This document shows positions 36,215 through 48,443 of a stretch of DNA of 64,000 nt, one piece after another; within the stretch, counting starts at the first letter, position 1, and each line of letters starts with the position of its first letter. Location: assembly GCA_022432975.1 (NCBI GenBank), contig CM039504.1, positions 4,127,459-4,191,458 of the forward strand. The letters are read 5' to 3'. The position numbers and the translations under genes are program-made. Below the pieces are notes generated by a model. The model was not told where the DNA came from, did not search any database, and worked only from the letters and a program-made list of their open reading frames with translations. The stretch comes from Begonia masoniana (taxonomy: Eukaryota; Streptophyta; Magnoliopsida; Cucurbitales; Begoniaceae).

Positions 36215-36695
36215 CGTGTTGATTCTCAATTTTCTTTGAATAGTTATGAGAATCGTTGAAACTTTTTATTTGAAATGTAAACTCATTTTTCATCTTCGAA
36301 CCATGCAATCGCCAATCACATCCATTTTCACACACAGCCGTCAGTTGCCGATATTCACTTTTAATGAATTTGATCACATAACCATTATTCAAAGCATATT
36401 CTACTATTTTTTCTCTAACTGCCTTTAAATAACTATATTTTTTTTTAGATAAAATATCATCAAAATTTATTCCCTTGCTGGTATGCTTTCCACCGTATCA
36501 TCCTCCGAGTCGATTGGTGTTCGAAGCTCATCGTCTAGAGTTTTCGATGTCGATTGTATCTCTATTCTTCGTTACATTCTAGGTGATCGAATGCCCGAAG
36601 ATCACTATATATGAGCGTATAGTACAAATACCAATCTATATTAGCATCACAGTTGTTATCTCTAAGTCAACCGATCTACTCGAATAAGAATTCAT
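35690..36695 (-). pseudogene. MULE transposase 5' fragment (duplication copy B and beyond)
   Basis: ATG 36695 opens MNSYSSRSVDL, parallel to MDSNSDSSRSIDL of the first MULE. NNGYVIKFIKSEYRQLTAVC and NGCDWRLHGSKMKNEFTFQI form the MuDR DNA-binding domain. YMAACKASLLRCGRPIFCLDG is the first catalytic block. Stops and frameshifts are present, and the 3' half is missing. G-rich palindromes lie upstream. Confidence 0.82.
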
Positions 36696-36775
36696 CGACG
36701 TCGGTAATACAAAGAAAATTCATCTCAACAAGAAAATAATGGAGAAGTTTTAAAGTTTTCACGAGATGGGGTGAG

Positions 36776-37108
36776 AATGGAGGGTTGTTTCCTTAAATAG
36801 TGTCAGAGATTGGCCCCCCATTCCTAAGAACAACCCTCCGTTCTCAGGCAAAATAATTGAAATTGAGGGGTCGTTACAGGGCGAAGACCACCCCCCCTCC
36901 CCCCGGTTCTCAATCTTACAAAAAAAAAATATGACCTACAACGGGGGGTCGTTTTGAGGTGGTGACCCCCGTTTTCGAACACCATAAAAAATGGAGAGGT
37001 AGAGAACGATAGGTCGTTTCGGGGCGAGGACCCCCGTTCTTACCCCCTAAAACTTAAATATTGTTTTTGAGAACGAGAGGTCGTTTCGGAGAGGCGATCC
37101 CCATTGTT
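36776..37108. repeat. Second palindrome set upstream of the MULE fragment
   Basis: At least four imperfect hairpins are seen: GAGGGTTGTT/AACAACCCTC (36778-36837), ACGGGGGGTC/GACCCCCGTT (36940-36973), a GGTCGTTTCGGGGCGAGGACC unit (near 37012) and a GGTCGTTTCGGAGAGGCGATC unit (near 37078). Arms are rich in GGGTCGTT rather than GGCCGGCT. A further related unit (GGGGCCGTTGGGGGGCGGAG) is near 37519. Confidence 0.65.
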
Positions 37109-37112
37109 GAAT

Positions 37113-37391
37113 TGTAACGACCCATCTTCCCAGTAAGTTATTGTTCACTCTAGGGATTGGCCCGTAGCCCAATATCCTCCCCTCACGGCTTTGTTTGACG
37201 AGGACTTCTCAGTCGGTCACCCAATCTGGTACTACTCTCACCGAAGCAATTTTAACTTCGAAGTTCTTATGAGATCTGTTGCTAATTATGCTAAAAAACG
37301 TGTCTTACTATCTTGGGAGAGTTTCCTTACATATATTTCATTTTCATATATTTTCCCAAGCGGTGTGGGATTGTGACGACCCCTCTTTACA
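37113..37391 (-). mobile_element. Cassandra-like (5S rRNA-bearing) solo LTR
   Basis: The minus strand begins TGTAAAGAGGGG, includes CAATCCCACACCGCTTGGGA, and ends GGGTCGTTACA. Within it, 37197-37277 reads like the 3' two-thirds of plant 5S rRNA on the minus strand (AACTTCGAAGTTAA, GAGAGTAGTACCAGATTGGG, TGACCGACTGAGAAGTCCTC). 5S-derived sequence in a short LTR is the hallmark of Cassandra TRIM elements. Matching TSDs were not found, so the ends are tentative. Confidence 0.7.
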
Positions 37392-38088
37392 ACCCGAGAT
37401 TCGTCTATACTCGAGTTTGAGATCTATCTCGTAACCCGAGGTTTGCTCCGCAGTCTTCCTCATACGTACACATCCGGGTCATCACACTAATAGCTCTAAA
37501 ATAGGAAGGTAGGAACAAGGGGCCGTTGGGGGGCGGAGACTCCCCTTTCTCCAATAACGTGTAGTGCACGTTGGAATGTGGGTTCCTGCCCCCCATCGAT
37601 CCCCCGATCCAATACGTCAAGTGCTACACAAGCACTGAATAGAACATGAGGTAATCAGCGTTAATTCAAAACGGAAGTGATCGGACCCCTGTTATGGGTT
37701 TGATTTGTTATATTTTTTATAATTTAAGATTTTAGTTGATAGAATTTTTAATTTAGTGGGTGTTTTAAATTAAACTATTACTGATGTTCAAATTAGTTTA
37801 AACCTTTCTAATAAATTATACATAAATAATTATTGTGTGAGATGATAGTGTATATTTAAAGAAGAACTCAATCCGACGGCTCGCATAGCGCGTGGCTTTG
37901 GAATCAGGCTCTGAACGCCACTTATGTGATTCTGATTGGAAATCGACGAAAAGCTGAAAATTAATTAATCAATAAAAAAAAAAAAAAAAAAAAAAAACTG
38001 GAGGTTGAAGACGATCGGATAAAGGGGGGACGTTCGACCAACTGTCATACTTTACTGCTGCTGAGCTTCCACAATTCCAATCTCTCCT
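37392..38088. other. Intergenic region upstream of HDR
   Basis: It contains sequence with TGTGACGACC/GTCATCACA termini (about 37372-37487) that may be another LTR fragment, one palindrome-like G-rich unit (about 37519), a poly(A) run (37975-37997) and the HDR 5' leader. No coding. Confidence 0.4.
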
Positions 38089-41000
38089 ATGGCTATCTCT
38101 CTGCATCTCTACCGATTACCTATTCGCCACGATATCGCCTCACCGGAAAGCGTAGTTGGACTCGGTTCTCTCCGGTTGCGTAGACCCTTCTCTGTCCGAT
38201 GCACCGCAGATTCGTCTTCCTCTTCGGCCACTGTGGATTCGGATTTCGACGCCAAAGTGTTCCGGAAGAATTTGACCAGAAGCAAGAACTACAACCGCAA
38301 AGGATTCGGTCACAAGGAGGAGACTTTGGAGCTTATGAATCGCGAGTATACAAGTGAGTTTTACTGGCTTCTGTTTTCTTCTACAAAAATTATGGTGATA
38401 ACTGATTATCACGAGAAGATGATTTTTAAGCTACTGCGAACTGTTGTAAGAAATGAAATTTCGGTGTATTAGAGACCAGTGTTTGAGAATATTATAATCA
38501 ATGTTATGCAAATGGAAATATTTGTTTGATGGTTAGTACCATGAATTTTGAATTTGCAACTCAGAAATTCTTTTCTATGTATTCTCTTCTTTTGCGGTAC
38601 TAAGTTATTCATTCAAGTTCTCAGCTTGTGCGATCTCGTTCAATAGTGAATTTACTTTTAACTTTTTTAAAAAAAATGTAAAGCTCCAATTTTTGAGGTA
38701 ATGTATGGATGGTATTCTTATGTTAACATAATATGAGTGAAAGTTTGTTTTATCATCCATTAATGTTAGGATAAAGAGGAAGATAAAAAGAGTTCATTAA
38801 AATTCAAAAAAGGCTTTATGCACACTCTCGTAAGAGAAACAAGTCGAGACTATCTCTGTTAAAGGAGCTTTTTAGCGAGAAGCGGTTTTAGTATTTCACA
38901 CAAATAGACAAAAGACATGCTTAGGTCCTTATTCATCATCATGTATTTGAACTTGTAGAAAGGTTTCCTCTATCTGTTCTACAAGTTTCCAGACTTGGAA
39001 TAAGTTAGATTATCTTCTTATGATCTGATGAGTTGCAAAGGTTTCTTCTATGTGGATTAAGTTTTTAAGTCATTTATTTCTCATAATCAACTATGTTTTG
39101 ACATTCTTACTGTGTCATACGTTTTATTGAATGGGTTTGTTAATTGTAGTGATATTATTTCTTTGGCAGGCGACATCATAAAGACGCTGAAGGAAAATGG
39201 GAATGAGTACGCATGGGGAAATGTTACAGTGAAACTGGCCAAAGCATATGGATTTTGTTGGGGGGTTGAGCGAGCTGTCCAGATTGCTTATGAAGCGAGA
39301 AAACAATTTCCTGATGAAAAACTTTGGATAACCAATGAAATTATCCACAATCCAACTGTTAATAAGGTCATCACCATTTGTGAATCTTGTGTTTAAATTG
39401 TGTAAGATAAGTAATACTTACTATGGATCTACTTTCTATTTTTAGAGAAAATTGATCTTGATTTATTTATTTTATGTAGCGATTAGAGGAGATGGAAGTG
39501 CAGAATGTTCCTGTTGTAGAAGGAAGGAAAGAGTTTGATGCTGTTAATAAGGGAGATGTTGTTATTTTGCCTGCTTTTGGAGCATCTGTGGATGAAATGC
39601 TGGTTTTGAGTGACAAAAGCGTGCAAATTGTGGATACAACATGCCCATGGGTGTCAAAGGTAGCTTTCCTATTTTTTATCAATGCTGGGTTGTGTATGGG
39701 AAGGTAGGGATAAAAACTCATTGTTTGGATGCTATCATGCTATGTGTAACATTTGCAGGTTTGGAATACCGTTGAGAAGCACAAAAAAGGTGACTACACA
39801 TCAATTATTCACGGAAAATATGCTCACGAGGAAACTGTTGCAACGGCGTCTTTTGCTGGGACATTTATCATTGTGAAGAATATGGCAGAGGTGCACCCTT
39901 CAATAGTGCTGTTAGCCTTCCCCTTCACCTTCGGCTGATCTATTTGAATAATATGCTGTACAATGCATTCTATTTCTTACATGAGAAATAAAAATTAGTA
40001 TTTATTAATAAAACTCTGACTTAAGCCAGGCAACATATGTGTGTGACTACATTCTTGGAGGGAAACTTGACGGATCCAGCTCAACTAAAGAAGAATTTGT
40101 TGAGGTATGTTTCGTCATTATCCCACAATCTTAAGTGATGTATTCTTCACATGTTCATGTCTTATGTTTATGTTGGTGCTTAAATGCAGAAATTCAAAAA
40201 TGCAGTCTCTAAGGGATTTGACCCAGATAACGATCTGGTTAAAGTTGGCATAGCAAATCAGACCACCATGCTCAAAGGAGAAACTGAAGAAATAGGTTAG
40301 TTTTGTAGTAATGCTACCTCTTTCCACTCAATTGTGATGAGTCGAACATTCATCAAATCTTAATAACACAGGAAAACTTGTCGAGCGAACAATGATGCGC
40401 AAGCATGGAGTGGAAAATATCAATGAGCATTTCATCAGTTTCAACACAATATGTGATGCAACTCAAGTGAGTCAAACTCGTGACTTGTTTAATTCAAGTA
40501 TCTTAGAATAGGTTTAGAGAGATTAGAGAGATGGGAAAAGAGAGAGGGGCTCATGTGGACGTCTTAGATTTTTTGTCCACTCACTTCTCCCTTTGTCGAA
40601 CTCACTGAGATTTTACAAATGGAGATGTCAACCCATGAATGTAAATTGAACTATTCACCGTTTTCAGGAGCGTCAAGATGCAATGTACGAGCTGGTAGAA
40701 GAGAAGATAGATCTCATGGTCGTTGTTGGTGGGTGGAACTCAAGCAACACCTCTCACCTACAAGAGATTGCTGAACTCCGTGGAATACCCTCTTACTGGG
40801 TTGACAGTGAGCAGAGAATAGGTCCCGGGAACAGAATCGCTTACAAACTGAACGTAAGAGTATTGTTAAACACTCAACTTTTGATTAATGTTTCTGAATA
40901 CTTCAATGATCGTAGAACAGTTAGGCGTAGTCATTTACAAATACTATTAACTTGTGCAACAGCACGGGGAGTTGGTTGAGAAAGAAAACTGGCTACCTGA

Positions 41001-41206
41001 GGGACCTATCACCATTGGAATCACATCTGGTGCCTCTACACCAGACAAGGTAACTTTCTTCTTAACTTCTGCAACCAAGCTTTCACTACTAAATGTCGCC
41101 ACTGTCTACGAACTTGATCTGTCAACTTGGATTATGTCAGGTTGTTGAAGATGTTCTTATCAGAGTGTTTGACATAAAACGTGAAGAAGCTTTGCAACTG
41201 GCATAG
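38089..41206 (+). CDS. HDR: 4-hydroxy-3-methylbut-2-enyl diphosphate reductase, chloroplastic (IspH)
   Basis: Ten exons: 38089-38353, 39170-39366, 39480-39659, 39759-39890, 40030-40104, 40190-40295, 40372-40466, 40668-40853, 40963-41049 and 41141-41206. All are GT-AG and sum to 1389 bp (462 aa, normal for plants). The Ser/Arg-rich first 40 or so residues form a plastid transit peptide. The three cysteines that bind the [4Fe-4S] cluster are visible at about 118 ([10 protein letters not shown]), 209 ([10 protein letters not shown]) and 346 (FNTICDATQ). The enzyme catalyses the last step of the plastid MEP pathway, making IPP and DMAPP from HMBPP. The C-terminus is [11 protein letters not shown]...EEALQLA. 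No lesions were seen. Confidence 0.96.
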
Positions 41207-42472
41207 AGCCAGTTAGTTCCTTGTACAAAAACCGGAATTTAGTTCTATGATAACTACTCATTTAATGAATGTGATGTGAAGTTAATGGACGATTTTTGTT
41301 TGGATGTTTCATGTCATTTCTGCCGTGTATATGTTTACTCGGAACTTTAGATGACAGTGAAAAAGGGGAGTTGAACTGAGCACCATTCGCTTTATTATAA
41401 TGAAAGGTTTTGGTGTTATTAAAGTTTATGAAAAAACATTATCCCAGGTTGAGATGGTATGTAGCAGATCGTGGATGATAAAATTCTCCAACTTCAATTT
41501 CCAGATGCTATTTTCAAGTTACAAGGTGTTATGCGTTGGATTTAAATATTACTCAAATGTAGCAATATACCAAATTGATCATACACCGGTTCACTTTGAA
41601 ATTATTGTTTTGTTTGAACGATGATTTTAGGAGTTGAACTTAGACGAAATACCGAAAACAGAATTTGGAAATGGATCAACTGATGATTGTAGCTGGAACA
41701 AGAAAGATAACATAACATAAGTTTTCATTTCTGCAGATGGTTGTTAAACTAAAGAGCTGTGGGACGGGTGTAATACTTAGAAATTAGGTCTTTTCAACTC
41801 TTAATATTGAACGGGCATGCATGTTAATCAACTAGAGTATCTTAATCAAAATTAAGACAAAGTCCTTTACAAAATTATGGTTTTATAAGTTGCTTCACCA
41901 TACTCATGCACAGGAAATTAATACATGACAATTAGACTGTGTGACGGACGGATCTAAGCTAGAATCATGTCAAGCGAACCAACGGATAAACGAGGAAAAA
42001 AATCAATTAAATACAATGAGACAAAATATGTGCCATGGTGAAATCAAAGTAAGACAGTTTCGTTGAAGCTGTCGACCTTTTAAAGTAAATACATTGGTAT
42101 TGATCAATTTCATAAGCTGTAAAGCCGCTTATGCTAATGTTTACATTTGACTGAAGAGAAAATAGGCATTACATCTGTACTTGCACCCAAAGCACTATCA
42201 TGATGAAATTCCATACAGTCTAAAGTTCTTGCACCGTCATGGTATATATAAGTAATAAAAAAAAATATGAATATGCTCAATCCAAGAGGAGATTACAGAA
42301 CTAAGTGAGGAACTACGTGTAAGAATGGATTCTATTCTCCCGTTTAATTCAGTTGAATTGCTGGGAACTGCATTTTGAAATTGTTGATTTGAACTGAATT
42401 TCAACACCGGAATTCGATGAAGAAAAAATTACCTCTTATTGATATTCACATTAGCTATAACCTTTGGCGCTC
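41207..42472. other. Convergent intergenic region HDR/CCS1
   Basis: 1.27 kb with 3' UTRs of both genes and AT-rich sequence. No gene or repeat of note. Confidence 0.5.
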
Positions 42473-45400
42473 TCAGATTTGCTTGGAGAGAGACGATTCT
42501 ACTATTTCTGGAACTCGATCAAGTAAGCGATTCATCTCATCGGGAAACTCACCTTTTGCTCGGTTAGTTTTGCCTCCAATTATTACTGCTGTGCCATCTT
42601 GCAGTGCCCATATCTTTCAATCATCAAAAAAAAAAAAAAAAAAAACAAATTATGATGATTCATAATTTTTGGTCAATAAATCAGACATTAATTTTTTAAG
42701 AAGGGAGAATCATCAGAACTTTAATGCCTGCGAACAGCACCATGGAAGAGAAGTTCATCTTAATACAACTTTCTCATTCATTTGTTACTAACTACTTCAA
42801 GAACAGAGGAGATGAGAATTTCACCAATAATAGTAAGATTTAAAGAAAATAATAAAAATCACTCTATTATGTTTCGAAGACAAACACGATTAATAGATCT
42901 TGACCCTTGATCTATTAAGAGATAAGAACCAAATGTATAATATTGATGGAACATATAAAACGTTGAACCGTTGTCTATAAATAGATAAAAATAAAAAATT
43001 TAAGAAAAATGGTAGTAGTCACACTCAAGAAAGATGATAAGATTGTGAGTGATAAATAGAGAGAAAATTCAAAGTCTTTTTCAAATATCAAAACTAAAAT
43101 TGTCTGACAAAACAACTAAACTCTAATTAAAATAACAGTATCATTAATAAAAAACTGTAAATAAAACAAAGTTACAATTAAAAGATAATAAAGTTATTTT
43201 AAAATAAAAGAAAAAGCTACAATTTAAAAAGCTGGATAGGATTGTGACACGTTAGGAGGGGAAGAACATGGTAACGTGCCTCGCTGTAACAATAGATATA
43301 TCTAAACCAAGTTACTTAGCCAAAACATCATATAAATCTTAAGGTGTATAAGATTTAAATTACGTTGTTCAAAAAATTTTGAAATTACGATTTACCTGCG
43401 AATGAGTCAGGTAACTAATGCATGTCGTCAGCATAAGCGCACCAAATCCAGCATACACGATAGGCACAGCTGGATCAGTCTGAGATAAAATGAAAAGAAA
43501 TTTTTAGATAAAGATTTACAAATTGTCCGAGTCAAAGTGGTCTGTTGGGTTTATAATGAACAAATAATAAATCAGAATTAATTTGAGTCGTTTTAAGCAG
43601 ATATTAACTTACCAAGTTTTAACTTTAACTAGCACCAGACGAGATAGAACATGGTTGGTGAGATAATTTCACTTTATTATTGATTATTTAATCACTACCG
43701 ATGCAAACTTGGCATTATTGTATTATACTAGAGTAATTTGACAACCTTCAACTGGAGTCCAGTGCTGCCTATAGCATCTACTATTTCAACTTTTGTACCG
43801 CTGACTAGGATTGGAAGTTTGGAGCCAGGCCTTCTAACTCCCACAAACTTTCCTTCCTGATCATACAGAACAATAGATTGTAGATCACGAGCAAGCATCG
43901 ATCTGAATTTCCAAACAAGAAGGGTACAATGTGAAGAAAGAGATATGTTCATCTTGACAATCTACAAGGACCATCAAATCCCAATTTGGATCTTGAAATG
44001 TCAAAGTCAGAAAGACATACATTCCTTTCACGTTAACTGAATCTGCACCTCCAGCGTCTCCAATTGGTAAGAAGGTCCCAAAAAGCTTTTTGTCTCCATC
44101 AATCTTTAGAGGAGCCATAGCCAAATTAAAAGGTCCCTCGTCATTCTTGAGAACTTGAAGTGCAGCAAAACTCCAATCCGTCTGGTAAATAGTAAAACCC
44201 CCGTACCTTAAAGGGTCATTCACACTAATAGTCTTCCTCATGACTTCTCTCCCGTCAAGGTCAAACAGCGAAAGATCAGTGTGAAATTGTTTCACCTGTA
44301 AAGTCAGCAATAGAGTTGAAAATGTAAGAAAAAATGTAATTTTTTCAGAACACTTGAAATTTTACTCAGAGTAAAAGAAAAAGATACTACCTCTCCACTA
44401 TCATAATAATCCATATAGAATCTATTCACATGAACCTCTGTATTAAAAGCTTCCGTTGGATTGGAGAGAAATCCACTTGGATTAAGTATATCTCCAACAA
44501 CAAAATTCAGTCCCTGTGGAACTGTGACAGAACCTCTGAAACTCCCAGTTGCACTAATAGTCCCACCAACCATTATCAGTATCATAGCCAAGTGTACTCC
44601 AATAGGAGCAAATCTACCAGCGAGTCCCTTAAACGCATACAAAGATGGCCCTTTCAAGAATACCTAAAAAAATTGATCAGAGCAAAATATTACAAAAATG
44701 CTATCAAATGCAAACAACATTTGAAAATTTAAGGTAAACAATAAAAAGCTGTTCTAGACAAAAGCAGCATTAAAATGGGACATGCTAGTAGCTGCTGGGT
44801 TGGACATCAAGTTTTGAATTAGTGAATTCTCATTTTTGTTCACTGATCCAATTTTTTCCCAGATTAACCCACAAAAATTGAAGTTTTCTTATCAAACAAG
44901 TAATGAAAAATAAATGCATCAAGCAAGAATTATCATTTCCATATGTTTCAGCCGGCGACTTAACACAGGAAAATGTAAGTCTGTCCAGCCAAACTAGCAT
45001 CAATTCTTGTTTCACACGCGACTATTCCCAACCCAACCGATAACAAAAACAAGCTTTGATATTAAAAATATACCTCATATCCAGCTCCCATCAGAATAAC
45101 CCCCAAATCTCGAACAGATGCTCGTGGTAATACATCAGAATATTCCTGTTTGCGGATAGCCTCGCCAGAGTGCAAAAAGTTCCATCTGTGTACAGCAGTA
45201 GACTCTCGTATTTATTTAACTTCTAATTCTCGTAACAAAAAAGGAAAAAAAAAAAGAGATAAATATGGGAATACAAAGTGAACACTAAGAAAAAAGAGTG
45301 TTAACCTTTTTGCAACCTTAACAAGGGGAATCTGTGTTGTGTAGGTGCAAGCCATTAATGACGCGCCCAAGAGAGCCAACATCCCAAGAAAAATGGGAGA

Positions 45401-46247
45401 TGAGTACATGTGATCAAGGCCTAGGGTGAGAACCCATTTCCAAGTGAAGAAACCCAGCACAGGATTATCTTCAGGATATTTCTGGAAATAGAAAGCAGGG
45501 GGCTCTCCTTGATCAATAAAAGTACCTACAAAGTCAGGAAAAGAGCGTCAGACAAACAAAAGCAGAGAATTAAAAAAACCCGAGGAGATGAAGGAAAGAT
45601 CATTAGCCGTCAAAGATGAAGTTCCTAAATTAAGTCTTGAAATGGATTGAAAACTGTTTTATCCCATTAAGAAAGCAGAAGGTCTCTCTATTCTAAACTC
45701 CAAAATAATGAGGGAGTTGAAATAAGAATAATTCCCAAGCGACAAAAAGAATATAACTCAACTCACAATATCATAAAGAAGAGAGCGAGCGAGCGAGAGA
45801 GAGAGAGAGAGAGGAATGACCTCACGTACCTATAGCCATAAGACCCGCAATAGTAAACATTTCTGCAATGGCAAAAGGCAAATAAGACAGAACAGCCAAG
45901 ATTTTTCTGGGTAACCTCTTCACCGACCCAAGTACACCAATGCCACTTCCTGCCTTTCCCTCAACTTCCGCATTTGAAACATCACCGGTCTCCTCGGCTA
46001 GCGGCGGCGCTCCTTCAGAAAGCACAATCTTCTTGCTTACATCCTTATCCGTCTTGTCCTGAGATATCTTTACTTTACAACTGATGTTAAAGGAGAGATT
46101 TCTCCTGTTCCTCGGACTGCAACCTTGGGTTTGACAGAAGTTAAGTTGTGGCTTGAAGGTAGAGTGAAGGAACGAGGTCTTCAGGAAACCAGCTCTGGGT
46201 AAAGACAGGTTTGGATTTTTAGCGGGGTTTAGAATCAGAGCTTCCAT
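42473..46247 (-). CDS. CCS1: Cytochrome c biogenesis protein CCS1, chloroplastic (ResB family)
   Basis: Eight exons on the minus strand: 45830-46247, 45306-45525, 45074-45185, 44391-44663, 44021-44295, 43746-43902, 43396-43479 and 42473-42613. GT-AG junctions sum to 1680 bp (559 aa). Transit peptide and linker are followed by membrane segments (VLSYLPFAIAEMFTIAGLMA; IFLGMLALLGASLMACTYTT; GVHLAMILIMVGGTISATGS). A large lumenal ResB region (FYMDYYDSGE, GFTIYQTDWSFAALQV) and a last helix (VYAGFGALMLTTCISYL) follow. With CcsA it handles heme delivery and attachment to c-type cytochromes in the thylakoid lumen (family knowledge). Divergent from the mTERF gene across 378 bp. Confidence 0.94.
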
Positions 46248-46625
46248 TGGAGAAGCTTTTCCTATGGAGTTCCTCTCTAAAGTTCCAGAGGAACTGAGCG
46301 TTAATAAGTAACACGTCGCTAGTAGATTATCCTGAAGGAGATATTTAAAACTCTTTTTTCCTTAAAATATCATTGCTGGGACTCGATCAATAGGCATCTC
46401 AGAAGTTAAAAGTGGTCTCTTTTTTTCAACCATAGATCATTCCGGATTGCCATTCAATAGCATCTGAGCCGTTCAAAGATTCACATTCAGCGGCCAAGAA
46501 GGATCACACAGCCATCGTCTCCCTTCTTATCGTTTCCATTTTCTGCAACCAAAACTAACCACCACCAGAAAGAAGTTGCTTCTGCGAGTTAAAGTGCAAA
46601 CCTTTTTCGCGCCAGAATCTAAACC
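46248..46625. promoter_or_regulatory. Shared divergent promoter region of CCS1 and the mTERF gene
   Basis: The two start codons lie head to head 378 bp apart, with no other feature between them. A bidirectional promoter is inferred from spacing only. Confidence 0.45.
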
Positions 46626-47474
46626 ATGCCGCTTCACTCCCTCTCTCTTCCAAGCCTCTCATCCATCTATCCTTCCAAAAATAAAAAACCTCGCAGTTTT
46701 CCTACCTCTTTGCATGCGGACTCTCCCTTCTACATCAAATTCGATACCGTTCGTCGCCAAAACCTTCGCTATCTCAAAACCTTGGGCGTGATTGATCCTC
46801 AAACCAAGCTCCATAGGCTCCCCTCCCCTGATGCGCTGGACAAAGTCCTCGCCACAGTGAATTTTCTTAAATCGAAGGGCTTCTCCGACGGCGATTTCTC
46901 CAGACTTGCCTTCTTGTGCCCCCAATTATTCTCCCCGAACTTCTGCACCACCGACATTGAGCCTGTTTTCGATTTTTTGGCTCTCGATTTATCTGCTTCG
47001 GCTGCAGAATCGCACGGCCTGATTCTCCGGTGCCCTCAGCTCCTCTTCTCGCACGTCGAGTACTGTCTTCGACCGACTCTCAATTTTCTGCAGCAATTAG
47101 GTATGAAAAAATTAAACTCCCCAAGCAATTTGAATTCTCATCTCTTGAACACTCGAGTGGACAAATTAAGGATGAAGTTCAACTACTTACGAAGCATTGG
47201 ATTCTCGCATGACGAGGCAGCCAGTACATGCGTTCGAATGCCGGCGATATTCGGATACAGCGTGGATGATAATCTGCAGCCGAAGGTCGAATATCTGATG
47301 GAGGAGATGGAGAGGAGCCTAGATGAACTGAAAAAATTTCCTCAGTATTTCGCATTCAGCTTGGAGAAGAGGATCGAACCTAGACACCTGCACTTGAAGC
47401 AGAGAAACGTCCGAATTCCCTTGAATCGAATGTTAATGTGGAGTGATTCCAGATTTTACGCAAAATGGAAATGA
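46626..47474 (+). CDS. mTERF family protein, probably organellar
   Basis: A single exon encodes 282 aa. The Ser/Pro/Lys-rich N-terminus fits an organelle transit peptide. Repeated mTERF motifs are visible: VNFLKSKGFSDGDFSRLAFL with CPQLF, LILRCPQLLF, LNFLQQLGM, FNYLRSIGFSHDEAASTCVR with MPAIFGY, and VEYLMEEM...KFPQYFAFSLEKRI. The end (LMWSDSRFYAKWK) resembles short chloroplast mTERF proteins. mTERFs bind organelle nucleic acid and affect transcription termination or RNA processing. The particular target is unknown. Confidence 0.88.
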   Translation: MPLHSLSLPSLSSIYPSKNKKPRSFPTSLHADSPFYIKFDTVRRQNLRYLKTLGVIDPQTKLHRLPSPDALDKVLATVNFLKSKGFSDGDFSRLAFLCPQLFSPNFCTTDIEPVFDFLALDLSASAAESHGLILRCPQLLFSHVEYCLRPTLNFLQQLGMKKLNSPSNLNSHLLNTRVDKLRMKFNYLRSIGFSHDEAASTCVRMPAIFGYSVDDNLQPKVEYLMEEMERSLDELKKFPQYFAFSLEKRIEPRHLHLKQRNVRIPLNRMLMWSDSRFYAKWK

Positions 47475-48443
47475 CGATCGATTTCGCTCCACCGTTTGAA
47501 ATAACTTGATAATTTGTTTCGCAGATTTATTAATTAACTAATTATAATTAGTTTAGCCTAACCATTATCCTATGAAAAGTACACAAGAGAAGGGAGTTTT
47601 TTGCCGTCTACCATTTCTTTTCTACCCACTCAGACCCATCATTAATTTAGCCTAACCGCGTTTAAGTCCCAATTAATCAAAATACAAATCATTAAGGCAA
47701 ATACACAAGCAATTATTGTAAATTAACTATTAATCAAGTTTAAACATGATTGATACGACTTAGTTACATTAATCATTTTAATACTACTAGTTGCTAATTA
47801 CATAATAGTAATGCACTTAATTTTGTAATATATATTATGTTAAAATGTTGAGGCATTACCCTTACATGTAACTGAAGACCATGTGTTAAATCGGTGTACT
47901 TCGGTTTGGTTCCACATCCAATTGAAACCGAATCGATCGGTTCGGTTTGAAAATTTTTGAAGTTGAAATTGAATCAATTGGCCTTTGGAATCAAACCCAA
48001 ATCATATCAATAATTTTGGTTTTGCTCGGTTTGGTTTCAGTTTTTGATTTTTTGATTTAAACTCAAATTGAGCCAATTTTGATCGATTTATTTCTATAAT
48101 TTGTAATTTTGAATTTAAAAATCTTAAAAATTATAAATTTGGTGAGTTCGGTTTGGTTTTTCCAAATTAAAACTGAACCGACTTCCACCCAGACTGTTTT
48201 GAAATTAGATTCAGAGAATTTATTTGGTAGGTTGATATTGTAATTTTGATAGAGCGAGTCGTGTGACCTATCTCAATGTTACTATTGAAAACTAGTGCAA
48301 AACAATATTAACGACAAAATTATCAGAGGATCTTCATTCACACCTGTCTTGCTGCTCCTTGCTTCTTCCCCACTCAAAACCCTCCTCGGTGGGAACAAAG
48401 CCCATTGCTCTTCTCAGTTGCTGCTGTTAGTTCTAAACTGGCG
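47475..48443. other. Intergenic region
   Basis: AT-rich. 47920-48190 has interspersed CGGTTTGGTTTT and AACCGAATCG motifs, partly complementary to one another, an old degenerate repeat of unclear type. The end contains the leader of the PLAA-like gene. Confidence 0.45.
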
